NCBI RefSeq assembly: GCF_009936375.1
Contig: NZ_AP022332.1
Location: 1,178,001 to 1,242,000 of the forward strand
Reading direction: 5' to 3'
Source: Methylosinus sp. C49
GTDB lineage: Bacteria; Pseudomonadota; Alphaproteobacteria; Rhizobiales; Beijerinckiaceae
DNA length: 64,000 nt
Shown here: piece by piece, positions 1 to 9,898 of the stretch
Layout: every line of letters begins with the position of its first letter
Numbering within the stretch: position 1 is the first letter of the stretch
The notes under the pieces: generated by a model
The model's database searches: none
Seen by the model: the letters and a program-made list of their open reading frames with translations, nothing else
Told to the model about the DNA's origin: nothing
Program-made: the position numbers and the translations under genes

Positions 1-9
1 GGACGGAGA

Positions 10-1686
<1,677 letters not shown>

Positions 1687-1694
1687 CTAGCGGC

Positions 1695-1982
1695 TCAGGC
1701 GATCACGCCCAGAATGTCGCTTTCCTTCATGATGAGGAGATCTTCCCCGTCGATCTTGACCTCGGTGCCGGACCATTTGCCGAACAGCACGCGGTCGCCT
1801 TCCTTCACATCGAGAGCGACGAGCTTGCCGCTCTCGTCGCGGGCGCCCGGGCCGACGGCGATGATCTTGCCCTCGGCGGGCTTCTCTTTCGCGGTGTCGG
1901 GAATGATGATGCCGCCTTTGGTCTTGTCTTCGCCTTCGAGGCGCTTGACCACGACGCGGTCGTGGAGGGGACGGAACGCCAT
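1695..1982 (-). CDS. groES: Co-chaperonin GroES (Hsp10)
   Basis: A 95-residue protein beginning [14 protein letters not shown], the typical GroES N-terminus. The mobile loop region ([19 protein letters not shown]) is followed by the [13 protein letters not shown] stretch. GroES caps the GroEL ring in the cytosol. A longer in-frame start exists at 2051, but its 23 extra residues are unlike the family and overlap the CIRCE operator; the start at 1982 has a GAAGACGAA-type purine stretch upstream and gives family length. It is the first gene of the groES-groEL operon. Confidence 0.97.
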   Translation of the reverse strand: MAFRPLHDRVVVKRLEGEDKTKGGIIIPDTAKEKPAEGKIIAVGPGARDESGKLVALDVKEGDRVLFGKWSGTEVKIDGEDLLIMKESDILGVIA

Positions 1983-2044
1983 TTCGTCTTCCTTCGTTGC
2001 TGCCCGGCCGGAGCGCGCGGGCGAAAGATTGAATAAAATGCCTA

Positions 2045-2071
2045 TTAGCACTCACGGGCGGCGAGTGCCAG
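2045..2071 (-). promoter_or_regulatory. CIRCE operator (HrcA site) for groESL
   Basis: Inverted repeat TTAGCACTC-N9-GAGTGCCAG. The left arm matches the CIRCE consensus exactly and the right arm matches 7 of 9 positions of GAGTGCTAA. It lies about 60 bp upstream of the groES start. Known biology: the HrcA repressor binds CIRCE to control groESL in many alphaproteobacteria. Confidence 0.88.
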
Positions 2072-2083
2072 CAGGCTGGGGAT

Positions 2084-2113
2084 GACATAAGAAGCAGCCC
2101 CGGGGGCTGTCAA
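2084..2113 (-). promoter_or_regulatory. Candidate groES promoter
   Basis: On the reverse strand, TTGACA (2108-2113) and TATGTC (2084-2089) are separated by 18 bp. The -10 lies just upstream of CIRCE, the usual geometry for HrcA-repressed groESL promoters. A heat-shock sigma factor could also use it. Confidence 0.5.
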
Positions 2114-2275
2114 GGGCGGACTCTACCGAAATTCGGGCGCCGGCTGCGTCAATGCATAAAATTACGCCTTGCCCTGCCTCTTTATTCTCACGAGGCGGCC
2201 GAAATCGGGCGGGACTTTCGCGCTTTCCCGCAGGCTCGTCGCGCCGACGCGCGCCATGTGGTAGGCCCATGCTTC

Positions 2276-2290
2276 GGCATATGAATTGCT
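2276..2290 (+). promoter_or_regulatory. Possible sigma54 -24/-12 element upstream of truncated haemoglobin
   Basis: CGGCAT-N5-TTGCT with the GG-N10-GC spacing of sigma54 promoters. No TGT-N10-ACA NifA site was found upstream. The predicted start of transcription (about 2300) is nearly at the translation start, which would leave no leader, so this may be a chance match. Confidence 0.28.
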
Positions 2291-2302
2291 AGCTCGCGAG
2301 GC

Positions 2303-2728
2303 ATGACAATGGACGCCGTGCAATCGACAAAGACCGCATTCGACGTCATCGGAGGCCAGGAGGCGATCGACCGTCTGGTCGAGACGTTCTACCGCAATAT
2401 GGACGAGCTGCCGCAGGCGCGGGGCATTCGCGCCATGCATGCGATCGATCTCGGCCCCACCAAGGCGGTTCTGAAGCTCTATCTGGCCGAATGGCTGGGC
2501 GGACCCAAGAGCTATTCGGAACAGCGGGGACATCCCCGGCTGCGCATGCGTCACATGGGCTTCGCGATCGGACCCGCCGAGCGCGACGCGTGGATGGCCT
2601 GCATGACTGGCGCGCTCGATGAGGTGGTCGATGATGTGAGACTGCGTGACTCCCTGAAGCAGAACTTCGCCAAACTGGCGGATTGGCTACGTAACGATCC
2701 GGATAATCAACATGACAAGCATCACTGA
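2303..2728 (+). CDS. Group II truncated haemoglobin (2/2 globin)
   Basis: A 141-residue globin. The pattern EWLGGPKSYSEQRGHPRLRMRH is characteristic of group II truncated haemoglobins (GlbO-like). Candidate haem and pocket residues are proximal His84, Tyr30 (B10) and Trp97 (G8), the group II hallmark Trp. Such proteins bind O2 or NO, or act in peroxide/NO chemistry in the cytosol. The start is ATG 2303 or ATG 2309; the globin fold begins at TAFDVIGG so neither can be much later. It overlaps the next gene by 17 bp and is therefore probably co-transcribed. Its place beside nifA suggests an O2/NO-handling role during nitrogen fixation; that is inference. Confidence 0.9.
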   Translation: MTMDAVQSTKTAFDVIGGQEAIDRLVETFYRNMDELPQARGIRAMHAIDLGPTKAVLKLYLAEWLGGPKSYSEQRGHPRLRMRHMGFAIGPAERDAWMACMTGALDEVVDDVRLRDSLKQNFAKLADWLRNDPDNQHDKHH

Positions 2729-3302
2729 AACGGCGTTTGCGACTTTGGAAGAGCAGAAGCGGCTGCTCAGCCCGGTTCACAAGGGACCGACGGAACAGCC
2801 CGGGCGCTTCGGCTTCCGCGGCAAGCTCGCCCTGAAATTCGCCCAACAGTTCGCCGACGAGGCGCGGCCGCCGGAACTCTGCTCCGATCAGGTCATTGCC
2901 GTGGCGCAGGCCGGCAAGCCCACCTTCGACTTCTTCGCGCAGTGGGTTCTCTCTTTCGAGCATCTCGGCAATATCGCCGAAGTGCTGAAGGGGCTGCTCA
3001 GCCCGGAGGGCAAATATTTCATCTTCGCCAATAACATCGACCTGCTCAGCAAATATCAGGTCGAGATCGATGGCATTAATTTCTACGTGCTGCCGATCGA
3101 CGAATCGACGGTCTATAACGAGCTGCTCGAGCTGTTCTACATCGAGAAGAACGACCTCAAGAAAGCCACGACCGCCGGCAAGATCGACGCAGTCGCCAAT
3201 GCGGGCATCGCCTTCGACCAGACTTTCGAGAAGATCACCTTCGAGAAGGGCCTGGAAGTCATGGGTCCGGTGCGCAACCGCAACGAGAATCGTCCGGTCT
3301 GA
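2712..3302 (+). CDS. Unknown protein co-transcribed with truncated haemoglobin
   Basis: A 196-residue soluble protein with no signal peptide or membrane segment and one Cys (CSDQV near residue 57). I do not recognise its family. The N-terminal half is basic and aromatic, and the middle contains GLLSPEGKYFIFANNIDLLS. The C-terminal 50 residues repeat charged F/T-E-K-I-T-F-E-K motifs. Its start overlaps the haemoglobin gene by 17 bp (start MTSITETAF), implying translational coupling, and a rho-independent terminator follows at 3334. Function is unassigned; the coupling points to a haemoglobin-related job. Confidence 0.8.
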   Translation: MTSITETAFATLEEQKRLLSPVHKGPTEQPGRFGFRGKLALKFAQQFADEARPPELCSDQVIAVAQAGKPTFDFFAQWVLSFEHLGNIAEVLKGLLSPEGKYFIFANNIDLLSKYQVEIDGINFYVLPIDESTVYNELLELFYIEKNDLKKATTAGKIDAVANAGIAFDQTFEKITFEKGLEVMGPVRNRNENRPV

Positions 3303-3333
3303 CGCGACGATCCACCGCTCCGAGCATGACCAC

Positions 3334-3371
3334 GCAATCCAGGGGCCGCACCGGCTCTGGATTGCTTTTTT
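3334..3371 (+). terminator. Rho-independent terminator after the haemoglobin operon
   Basis: Stem GCAATCCAG / CTGGATTGC (3334-3342 with 3357-3365), extended inward by GGCC/GGCT pairing, followed immediately by six T residues. It sits 31 bp after the stop of the 196-residue gene. Confidence 0.88.
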
Positions 3372-3472
3372 ATGTCTGGCGCGCGGACCAGCGCGGCCGA
3401 GAAATGGCATGCGCGCATTCAGACATGATTGTCAGAATGCGCCCTGAATGGTTCGCTGATCGACAGTGCTGG

Positions 3473-4231
3473 TCAATTTCCTTCCAGCCGCGCTTGCGCG
3501 CAGGCGCGGACCAACTCGTCCTCGTCATCGAGGAAAGAGGGCAGCAGCTCCGATGAGCAGCGTTCGGCGACGGTGAAGCGGATGCGTAAATCCTCGTCCT
3601 TGCTCATGGCGACGAGGCGATCCTCCGGCAGGCGCTCGGCGACGACGAGGCGCACCAGAGGCTCGGGATCCTTCACGAGAAGATGCAGCCGCTCCACCGG
3701 AATGCGGCGCGCCACCCAGCGGCGCACCTCCGGATCCTCGTCATGGACGGCTATGGTCAGCAAATCCGGCGAAAGGCGTCGCACGACATGGATGCGGACC
3801 AGATAATCCGGGTCCGAATACATGGCGAGCAGTGCGGCGCCTTCGAGCCGATTGGCGGCGACGATTCGCACCCGCGGCTCAGGATCATGCGCGAGATGGG
3901 CGATGCGCGACGCCGGCAGACGTGATGCGACCGTGGCCCGCACCTCCGGCTCGGGATCGTCGAGCAGCGGCGGCAGACGCAGCACCGAGGCGTAGCGCGC
4001 CGCGCGGGCGCGCACCTCGAAATAGACGTGATCCAGATACGAATCCGCGAGATGCGGATGTCCGCGGAAAAAGAGATCGACACGCTTCGCCCTGCGGTCG
4101 CGCACGCAGGCCGATCCCTTGCGGCACAGCCCCTCGAGGTTGAGCGCCACATGGGAGCATTCCCTGCAGCGTATGGGGCGACCACGCCAGTCCAGCGGAT
4201 CGTCGCTTATTCTTTCTGGTTCTGCGGCCAT
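3473..4231 (-). CDS. Fe-S LRV (leucine-rich repeat variant) protein, copy 1
   Basis: A 252-residue protein. An N-terminal cysteine cluster C22-X2-C25-X10-C36-X5-C42 is followed by seven or so tandem 24-residue helical repeats of the type DPEPEVRATVASRLP, rich in Val-Arg and Leu-Pro. This is the architecture of the LRV protein described from Azotobacter vinelandii nif regions, where the cysteines ligate a 4Fe-4S cluster; the repeat stack is a presumed protein-binding surface. It lies 25 bp downstream of nifA on the same strand, so probably in the nifA transcript. A paralogue with identical Cys spacing sits in the nifB operon (9888-10697). Its biochemical role is unknown. Confidence 0.85.
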   Translation of the reverse strand: MAAEPERISDDPLDWRGRPIRCRECSHVALNLEGLCRKGSACVRDRRAKRVDLFFRGHPHLADSYLDHVYFEVRARAARYASVLRLPPLLDDPEPEVRATVASRLPASRIAHLAHDPEPRVRIVAANRLEGAALLAMYSDPDYLVRIHVVRRLSPDLLTIAVHDEDPEVRRWVARRIPVERLHLLVKDPEPLVRLVVAERLPEDRLVAMSKDEDLRIRFTVAERCSSELLPSFLDDEDELVRACAQARLEGN

Positions 4232-4256
4232 TGGCGAGCCGTCTTCTTTCCAGGAA

Positions 4257-6020
4257 TCAAAACTTCTTTACCGGGATGTCATATTTTTGCAGTGCATAGC
4301 CGATTTGTCTAGGGGTGAGGCCGAGCAGGCGGGCTGCTTTGGCTTTGACCCATCCGGCCTGTTCCATCGCCTCGATGAGCTTGTCCCGATCGGAGCGATG
4401 ATCCGTCTCGATGACGGTACAGTTCTCTGCCCCTGGGCAGGCCGCCGCAGGTTGCGCCGCGATGACGGGAACGACCGGCTCCTCGACGACGGGCTGCCGC
4501 GCCACCGGTGGCCGCGCCGGAGGCGGCGGCGCCTGCGGCTTGGAGACGATCGGCAGAGGCGTGAAGCTCGGCGGGTGCAATCCGCCGATCGTCGACTCGC
4601 GCGAGCCGTTCCACAGCACGGAGGAGAGACAGCCATCGTTGCGGCAAGAGAAGTCCTTGTCCACGATCGAATCGTTGCGCGCCAACGTCGCCGTCCGATA
4701 AACGCAATTCTCGAGCTCGCGAATATTGCCGGGGAAGTTGCACTCGCTGAGCACTTCCATCGCCGATTCGGAGAAGCTCAGATGGACATTCTGCTCATTG
4801 TTGAAGCGCCGCAGGAATTCATTGGCCAGCGGAGCCAGATCGCCTCTCCGGTCGCGCAGTGGCGGCAGGAAGATCGGAACGACGCTGATGCGGTAATAGA
4901 GATCGGCGCGGAACTCGCCCTTCTGCACCGCTTCCTCGAGATTGCGATTGGTGGCGCAGACGAAGCGAACATCCACTTTCATCGTGCGGGCGCCGCCGAC
5001 GCGCTCGAACTCGCCCTCCTGCAGCACGCGCAGCAGCTTGGCCTGGAAGGCGGGCGTGATGTCGCCGATCTCGTCCAGGAACAGAGTGCCGCCATCCGCG
5101 AGCTCGAAACGGCCCTTGCGCAGGGCCGCCGCGCCGGTAAAGGCGCCGCGCTCATGGCCGAACAGCTCGGATTCCAGCACGCTCTCCGGCAGCGCAGCGC
5201 AATTGAGCTTGACGAAAGGCTTGCTCTGCCGCGGCGAGAGATTGTGGATCGCCGCCGCGAACAGTTCCTTGCCCGTGCCCGACTCGCCGCGCAGCAGCAC
5301 GGTCGATTTCGCCTTGGCGACGATGCGGATCTTGTCGACGACCGCGCGCACCGCCGGGCTCTCGCCGACAATCCCTTTGATGCCGTCCAGCCGCGCCTCT
5401 ATATGCGCCGCATGCGCCGCCGGCCGATCGCCCTTCTCCAGCCGGGCCTTCTCCTGCATCAGCCGCTCGCGGTCACGTGCGATCAGCTTGTGCAGCCGCA
5501 AGGTCTGGCCGACCAGATTGGCGATCATTGTCAGGAATCGAACGTCGTGATCGAAGCGCACCGAGGACCGATCGCTGTAGACGCGATCAACCGTCAAAGT
5601 GCCGACCACCGCATCCGCCTCCTTGATCGGCACGCCGATCAGCGAGAAGGGCTGCCCGTCGGTCGGACCCCATTCGGAGAGATCCGTGCCTTCGAACAGA
5701 GGCGAGGCGGCGACATTTTCGACCACCAGCGGCATCTTGGTCGCGACGATCTGGCCGACTGCCCGCTCGGGAAGATGCTCGAAGAATTTCTTGGCGTTCC
5801 CCTCGCTCCAGCCCGAGCCGACGACCACTTCCGGGTCGCCATGCGTGTCGAGCAGAGCGATGAGGCCGTGGCGCATGTCGAGAAAGCTCGACAGCAGCGC
5901 CAGCACGCCCGCCAGCGTCTTCTCGAGCCGGTTGGGCGAGGCCAATAGTTTCGAAATTTCGTAGATTCCGACGAGAGCAGATTCGCTCGGGTCGAACGCG
6001 CGAGCCTGAGCCGTGTTCAT
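4257..6020 (-). CDS. nifA: Nif-specific sigma54 activator NifA
   Basis: Transcriptional activator of nif promoters. Counting from an upstream ATG at 6044 (595 aa), it has an N-terminal GAF domain (about 25-180), an AAA+ domain with Walker A GESGTGKE (253-260) and the sigma54-contacting GAFTGA loop (300-305), a Pro-rich linker and a C-terminal Fis-type HTH (about 555-590). The interdomain cysteines C435-X11-C447-X19-C467-X4-C472 match the motif of oxygen-sensitive NifA proteins that act without NifL; no nifL is present. I chose ATG 6020 because GGAAG lies five bases upstream, whereas ATG 6044 has a weak ribosome site. Downstream is the LRV gene; upstream is the TPR gene. Confidence 0.97.
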   Translation of the reverse strand: MNTAQARAFDPSESALVGIYEISKLLASPNRLEKTLAGVLALLSSFLDMRHGLIALLDTHGDPEVVVGSGWSEGNAKKFFEHLPERAVGQIVATKMPLVVENVAASPLFEGTDLSEWGPTDGQPFSLIGVPIKEADAVVGTLTVDRVYSDRSSVRFDHDVRFLTMIANLVGQTLRLHKLIARDRERLMQEKARLEKGDRPAAHAAHIEARLDGIKGIVGESPAVRAVVDKIRIVAKAKSTVLLRGESGTGKELFAAAIHNLSPRQSKPFVKLNCAALPESVLESELFGHERGAFTGAAALRKGRFELADGGTLFLDEIGDITPAFQAKLLRVLQEGEFERVGGARTMKVDVRFVCATNRNLEEAVQKGEFRADLYYRISVVPIFLPPLRDRRGDLAPLANEFLRRFNNEQNVHLSFSESAMEVLSECNFPGNIRELENCVYRTATLARNDSIVDKDFSCRNDGCLSSVLWNGSRESTIGGLHPPSFTPLPIVSKPQAPPPPARPPVARQPVVEEPVVPVIAAQPAAACPGAENCTVIETDHRSDRDKLIEAMEQAGWVKAKAARLLGLTPRQIGYALQKYDIPVKKF

Positions 6021-6094
6021 GCTGCTTCCAGCTTCGTATCCCATCGACGTGCCTGACGTTCCGCGGGAATCGATAGTTCACCCTGGAATGTTTA

Positions 6095-6109
6095 GCAACT
6101 AACATGCCG
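6095..6109 (-). promoter_or_regulatory. Possible sigma54 promoter of nifA
   Basis: Reverse-strand CGGCAT-GTTAG-TTGC with GG-N10-GC spacing, 75 bp upstream of the chosen nifA start. No TGT-N10-ACA site was found near it. If real, nifA would be at least partly under sigma54 control. Confidence 0.38.
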
Positions 6110-6157
6110 TTGCCGTGACAATTCTACGCGACGCTCGCCGGCGGCCCGCGCACGGAC

Positions 6158-6637
6158 TCAAGCAACTCCTTGCGCAAGCTCGTAGATCACCGTCCAGCCG
6201 ACATGGCCGGGCGGATCCAGAACCTGTAAGATCCCAAGGTTTTCCATCGCTTCCGCCTTATTGCCACGCTTCAGCTGAATGAAGCTCAAAGCCTTTAAAG
6301 TGTACAATGCGAAGCGCTCGGCCGAGCCCGGCGCCGTTTCTTTCAGCGGCCAGCTATGCGGGTCGAGCGCCCAGCCTGCTTGCCGGGTCGCCTCGGCCAA
6401 GCCCTGATTGGCCACGGTCCAGGCGACCTCCAGATTCCCCATATAAGTATGAATCTTGTAAAGGCAGTAGTAGGCGGGCAGCTCATGGGGAGACAGCTCC
6501 AGGGCCTCCCGAAACAATTCGTCCGCGAGCGCACGATCGCTTCGATAGGCCAGGACGCCTTTTTGCAAGAGCTCGTTGACGGCGGGCGAAAGCTCGCCGA
6601 AGTCGACGAGATCGGTTTCACGGGTGAGGTCGTTCAT
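6158..6637 (-). CDS. TPR-like nif-associated protein, copy 1
   Basis: A 159-residue protein with helical TPR-type repeats: VLAYRSDRALADELFREALELSP, then LPAYYCLYKIHTYMGNLEVA, then FALYTLKALSFIQLKRGNKAEAMENL. I chose the start MNDLTRETDL because the upstream in-frame extension is Arg-rich and non-conserved. TPR proteins act as protein-protein scaffolds. It precedes nifA on the same strand and is divergent from nifB. A paralogue (9356-9898) in the nifB operon shares the layout, with LADELFREALELSP equivalent to VAEQHLFEARRAAP. Function in nitrogen fixation is inferred from position only. Confidence 0.75.
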   Translation of the reverse strand: MNDLTRETDLVDFGELSPAVNELLQKGVLAYRSDRALADELFREALELSPHELPAYYCLYKIHTYMGNLEVAWTVANQGLAEATRQAGWALDPHSWPLKETAPGSAERFALYTLKALSFIQLKRGNKAEAMENLGILQVLDPPGHVGWTVIYELAQGVA

Positions 6638-6843
6638 GGCGCGCCCGCAAGCAAGCTGCGCGCCACTTTGGGTCGCGGGCGAGCCTGCGCGGCGAGCGGG
6701 ACCTCGCCCACGGCCGCCGCGCCCGAGCGGGAAATCGCCCAGATGGGCGCGATATCGCCGCTCTAATCTAATTGTTGGGCCTGCGCGGGTTTTGCGTCGA
6801 AGTGTCGCGTTCGCGACAGCTGCCTCCGCCGCTTTCCGACATG

Positions 6844-6859
6844 TGTCGGCATTTGGACA
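6844..6859. promoter_or_regulatory. NifA upstream activator sequence (nifB)
   Basis: Perfect TGT-N10-ACA. It ends 59 bp before the -24 element of the nifB promoter. The rest of the 6638-7046 gap holds no gene I can support. The site could also serve the divergent TPR-nifA side. Confidence 0.85.
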
Positions 6860-6918
6860 GGTTCCAAACAAACGGCGCTTATCTCATAATTTCAGGTCCT
6901 TAGGGTTCCATCTCGGCA

Positions 6919-6933
6919 TGGCATGCTTGTTGC
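6919..6933 (+). promoter_or_regulatory. Sigma54 promoter of the nifB operon
   Basis: TGGCAT-GCTTG-TTGC, matching TGGCAC-N5-TTGC at all but one base, with GG-N10-GC spacing. Transcription should start near 6945, giving a leader of about 100 nt before nifB. Confidence 0.9.
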
Positions 6934-7046
6934 GAACCTCGTGCCCGGACACCGCTTCCGCGACAGCGCCGGTGCAATGGCAGACGGATATGTCGCGACT
7001 GCGTTCCGCAAGGGTTTGAAACTCTTCAAATCGTGAGGAACCGAAC

Positions 7047-8606
7047 ATGGAATCTCTATCTACTGAAACCGTCGAGGTCGGCGGGGCTGAATCGATCGAT
7101 GACGTGATGCAGAAGATTGCCGAGCACAAGGGCTGCGGCACCTCGGGCGGCAGCGGCAAGGCGAGCTGCGGCACGGCGGCTGGCGAGAACGACCTGCCGC
7201 AGGAAATCTGGGACAAGGTCAAGAACCATCCTTGCTACAGCGAGGAGGCGCATCACCACTACGCCCGCATGCACGTCGCCGTCGCTCCGGCGTGCAACAT
7301 CCAGTGCAACTACTGCAATCGCAAATATGATTGCGCCAATGAGTCGCGCCCCGGCGTCGTCTCCGAGAAGCTGACGCCCGAGCAGGCCTCCAAAAAGGTT
7401 CTGGCCGTCGCGTCGACCATCCCGCAGATGACGGTTCTCGGCATCGCCGGCCCGGGCGACCCGCTCGCCAACCCGGAGAAGACCTTCAAGACCTTCGAAC
7501 TGATCGCCGCGACCGCGCCCGACATCAAGCTTTGCCTGTCGACGAATGGTCTGGCTCTGCCGGAGCATGTGGATACGATCGCCAAATACAACGTCGATCA
7601 CGTCACCATCACCATCAACATGGTCGATCCGGACGTCGGCGCGCAGATCTATCCTTGGATCTACTGGCAGCATAAGCGCATCTATGGCCGCGAGGCCGCC
7701 GAGATCCTGACGCAGCACCAGATGCGCGGCCTCGAGATGCTGACCGAGCGCGGCATTCTGTGCAAGGTCAACTCGGTCATGATCCCGGGCATCAACGACA
7801 AGCATCTCGTCGAGGTGAACAAGGCCGTGAAGTCGCGCGGGGCGTTCCTGCACAACATCATGCCGCTGATCTCCTCCCCCGAGCACGGCACCGTGTTCGG
7901 CCTCAACGGCCAGCGCGGCCCGACGGCTCAAGAGCTGAAGGCGCTGCAGGACAGCTGTGAAGGCGAGATGAACATGATGCGCCATTGCCGCCAGTGCCGC
8001 GCCGACGCGGTCGGGCTGCTCGGCGAGGATCGCAGCGCAGAGTTCACGACCGACAAGATCATGGCCATGGAAGTGACCTATGATCTCGAGAGCCGCAAGG
8101 CTTATCAGACGAAGGTCGAGGAAGAGCGCCTGAAGGTCGCTGCCGCCAAGAACGCCGAGTTGGCGACGCTCGCCGGCGAGGACAATGTCGACATCAAGAT
8201 CCTGATCGCCGTGGCGACCAAGGGCTCTGGCCGCGTCAACGAGCACTTTGGCCACGCCAAGGAGTTCCAGATCTACGAGCTCAGCACCAATGGCGCGAAG
8301 TTCGTCGGTCATCGTCGTGTCGACCTGTATTGCCAGGGCGGCTATGGCGAGGAGGACAGCCTCGACACGATCATCCGCGCGATCAACGATTGCACGGCCG
8401 TGTTCGTCGCCAAGATCGGCGGTTGCCCGAAGAACGATCTGGTCAAGGCCGGCATCGACCCGGTCGATGAGTTCGCCTTCGAGTTCATCGAGCAGTCGGC
8501 GATCACCTACTTCAAGCGCTATCTCGACAAGGTGAAGAGCGGCGAGATCGAGCACAAGGAGCGCGGCGACGCGACTCTGCGTCAGGGCGCCTTCATCACG
8601 GCCTGA
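7047..8606 (+). CDS. nifB: FeMo-co biosynthesis radical SAM protein NifB
   Basis: A 519-residue protein that builds NifB-co, the 8Fe-9S-C precursor of FeMo-co, by radical SAM chemistry. The radical SAM motif is C83-X3-C87-X2-C90 (CNIQCNYC). Additional ligand-type cysteines include C63 and C96 and a CRQC motif near residue 315. The C-terminal region from about residue 385 ([22 protein letters not shown] onward) is a NifX-like domain, as in two-domain NifB proteins. A GAGGAA ribosome site precedes the ATG. It heads an operon running to the DegT-like gene and is controlled by the NifA/sigma54 sites upstream. Confidence 0.98.
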   Translation: MESLSTETVEVGGAESIDDVMQKIAEHKGCGTSGGSGKASCGTAAGENDLPQEIWDKVKNHPCYSEEAHHHYARMHVAVAPACNIQCNYCNRKYDCANESRPGVVSEKLTPEQASKKVLAVASTIPQMTVLGIAGPGDPLANPEKTFKTFELIAATAPDIKLCLSTNGLALPEHVDTIAKYNVDHVTITINMVDPDVGAQIYPWIYWQHKRIYGREAAEILTQHQMRGLEMLTERGILCKVNSVMIPGINDKHLVEVNKAVKSRGAFLHNIMPLISSPEHGTVFGLNGQRGPTAQELKALQDSCEGEMNMMRHCRQCRADAVGLLGEDRSAEFTTDKIMAMEVTYDLESRKAYQTKVEEERLKVAAAKNAELATLAGEDNVDIKILIAVATKGSGRVNEHFGHAKEFQIYELSTNGAKFVGHRRVDLYCQGGYGEEDSLDTIIRAINDCTAVFVAKIGGCPKNDLVKAGIDPVDEFAFEFIEQSAITYFKRYLDKVKSGEIEHKERGDATLRQGAFITA

Positions 8607-8634
8607 TACGGAAGCGATCGGCATTCGCCACCAA

Positions 8635-8667
8635 TGAAGCGCGAGCCGCCGAGCGGCCCGCGCTTCA
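8635..8667 (+). other. Intercistronic hairpin nifB-ferredoxin
   Basis: TGAAGCGCG / CGCGCTTCA stem with an inner CCGC/GCGG stem and no T tract. A second small hairpin GAGAATC-GAC-GATTCTC follows at 8704-8720. These probably act in mRNA stability or attenuation rather than full termination. Confidence 0.6.
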
Positions 8668-8754
8668 CTCAAGACCGCGGATGCGCGGAGAATTAGGGCT
8701 CGTGAGAATCGACGATTCTCCGGCTCAGTGACGGCTCGATGGAGGAGCAAGCAA

Positions 8755-8988
8755 ATGACCTACAAGATCGTTGCTTCGCAATGCACGTCCTGCTCGGCGT
8801 GCGAGGCGGAATGCCCCAATGTGGCGATCTCCGAGAAGAACGGAACCTTCGTCATCAATCCCAAGAAGTGCACCGAGTGCATCGGCTATTTCGATGTGCC
8901 GCAGTGCGTCGCGGTGTGCCCGGTCGACGACACCTGCGTCATCGACACTTCGCTGCCGCGTTATCAGGCTGCCGGGGGCGCGGCATGA
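8755..8988 (+). CDS. fdxN: nif-associated 2[4Fe-4S] ferredoxin (FdxN type)
   Basis: A 77-residue bacterial ferredoxin. Two cluster motifs are visible: C10-X2-C13-X2-C16-X3-C20 and C39-X2-C42-X8-C51-X3-C55; the longer X8 spacing is typical of nif-linked FdxN. FdxN-type ferredoxins are low-potential donors that support NifB/NifEN maturation or nitrogenase electron flow. The start at 8755 follows the GGAGGAGCAAGCAA ribosome site. The stop overlaps the next start in an ATGA, indicating translational coupling with the HesB-like gene. Confidence 0.93.
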   Translation: MTYKIVASQCTSCSACEAECPNVAISEKNGTFVINPKKCTECIGYFDVPQCVAVCPVDDTCVIDTSLPRYQAAGGAA

Positions 8989-9338
8989 ACATTCAATTCA
9001 CTCCCGCCGCGGAGAAGTTCATCCGTCGCCTCGTCATGTTCGACGGCGGTCCGGGCTTTGGCCTGAGCCTCCACGTCTCCCCGGGCGGCTGCTCGGGCAT
9101 GAGCGCGGAATTCTCGGTTCAGCCGGCTCCGCGTGAGGGCGAGCAGGCGTTCGACTTCCCGAGCTTCAAGCTGTTTCTGCCGGCGCAGAGCCGCCTGCTG
9201 CTCGATGGCGTGACGATCGATTTCAAGGAGACGGCCACCTCCACTGGCTTCTCCTTCATCGATCCCAAGGCGAAGGCCTGCGGGTGCTCCTCGACGACAC
9301 AGACCGTCGTCGAGCTGCCGGAGCTCCCCGTGGCGTGA
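8985..9338 (+). CDS. HesB/IscA-type A-type Fe-S carrier, nifB operon copy
   Basis: A 117-residue A-type carrier fold protein. The three ligand cysteines are C36 (in GGCSGM) and C99/C101 (ACGCSS), the usual C-X62-C-X-C arrangement of HesB/IscA proteins. These proteins carry [4Fe-4S] or [2Fe-2S] clusters to apo-targets. Translationally coupled to the preceding ferredoxin (ATGA). It is a second A-type carrier besides 25660-25980; being next to NifB and a ferredoxin, it may load those proteins, an inference from position. Confidence 0.88.
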   Translation: MNIQFTPAAEKFIRRLVMFDGGPGFGLSLHVSPGGCSGMSAEFSVQPAPREGEQAFDFPSFKLFLPAQSRLLLDGVTIDFKETATSTGFSFIDPKAKACGCSSTTQTVVELPELPVA

Positions 9339-9355
9339 GTGGATAGGAACGCTTC

Positions 9356-9898
9356 ATGTTGAACGGAGATGGCGCTCTACGCAATGAGGCCTTCGACACG
9401 GGAGACGAGATTCTCTCTTCTCCTGTCTTCGGCGCCGGATTGCCGGCGGAAGCCGAGCGTCATCTCCGCGAAGCGGCGCTTTCCTACCATCTCGGCGATG
9501 TCGCAGAACAGCATTTGTTCGAGGCGCGTCGCGCAGCTCCGACCCATGTGGCGGTGCTGATCGGACTCTACCGGTTCTACTTCTACAAGAACCGTCTCGA
9601 GGACACGCTCGAGATCGCAAAGACGTGCCTGACAAGGGCGGCGATCGATAATTCGTTGCCGCTCGACTGGCGCGACGTGCGAAAAGGCGACGCAGACTTC
9701 GCCAATTATGAGGCCGTGCTGCCGCGCTTCTTCATGTTCGTGCTCAAAGGCTACGCCTATCTGCAGATGCGCATGGGCGAGCATGAGGAGGGACGAGAGG
9801 CCGCGCAAAAGCTCCTCGAGCTCGACCCGACCGACAAGGTCGGCGCGACCTTGCTGCTCACCGTGCTCGCGCAACGGGAGGCCGAGGATGTCGACTGA
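9356..9898 (+). CDS. TPR-like nif-associated protein, copy 2
   Basis: A 180-residue protein with TPR-like helix pairs (AERHLREAALSYHLGDVAEQ, then AVLIGLYRFYFYKNRLEDTL, then FMFVLKGYAYLQMRMGEHEE). No signal peptide or Cys cluster. It overlaps the LRV gene by 11 bp, so the two are translationally coupled. Together they are the counterpart of the TPR (6158-6637) and LRV (3473-4231) genes flanking nifA. The repeats suggest a scaffold or assembly role; function is not established. Confidence 0.8.
   Translation: MLNGDGALRNEAFDTGDEILSSPVFGAGLPAEAERHLREAALSYHLGDVAEQHLFEARRAAPTHVAVLIGLYRFYFYKNRLEDTLEIAKTCLTRAAIDNSLPLDWRDVRKGDADFANYEAVLPRFFMFVLKGYAYLQMRMGEHEEGREAAQKLLELDPTDKVGATLLLTVLAQREAEDVD

Noticed and set aside
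6651-6665. Reverse-strand sigma54-like TGGCGC-N5-TTGC upstream of the TPR gene at 6158-6637.
   Set aside because: The predicted transcription start would be at the start codon with no leader, and GG-N10-GC matches arise often in GC-rich DNA.
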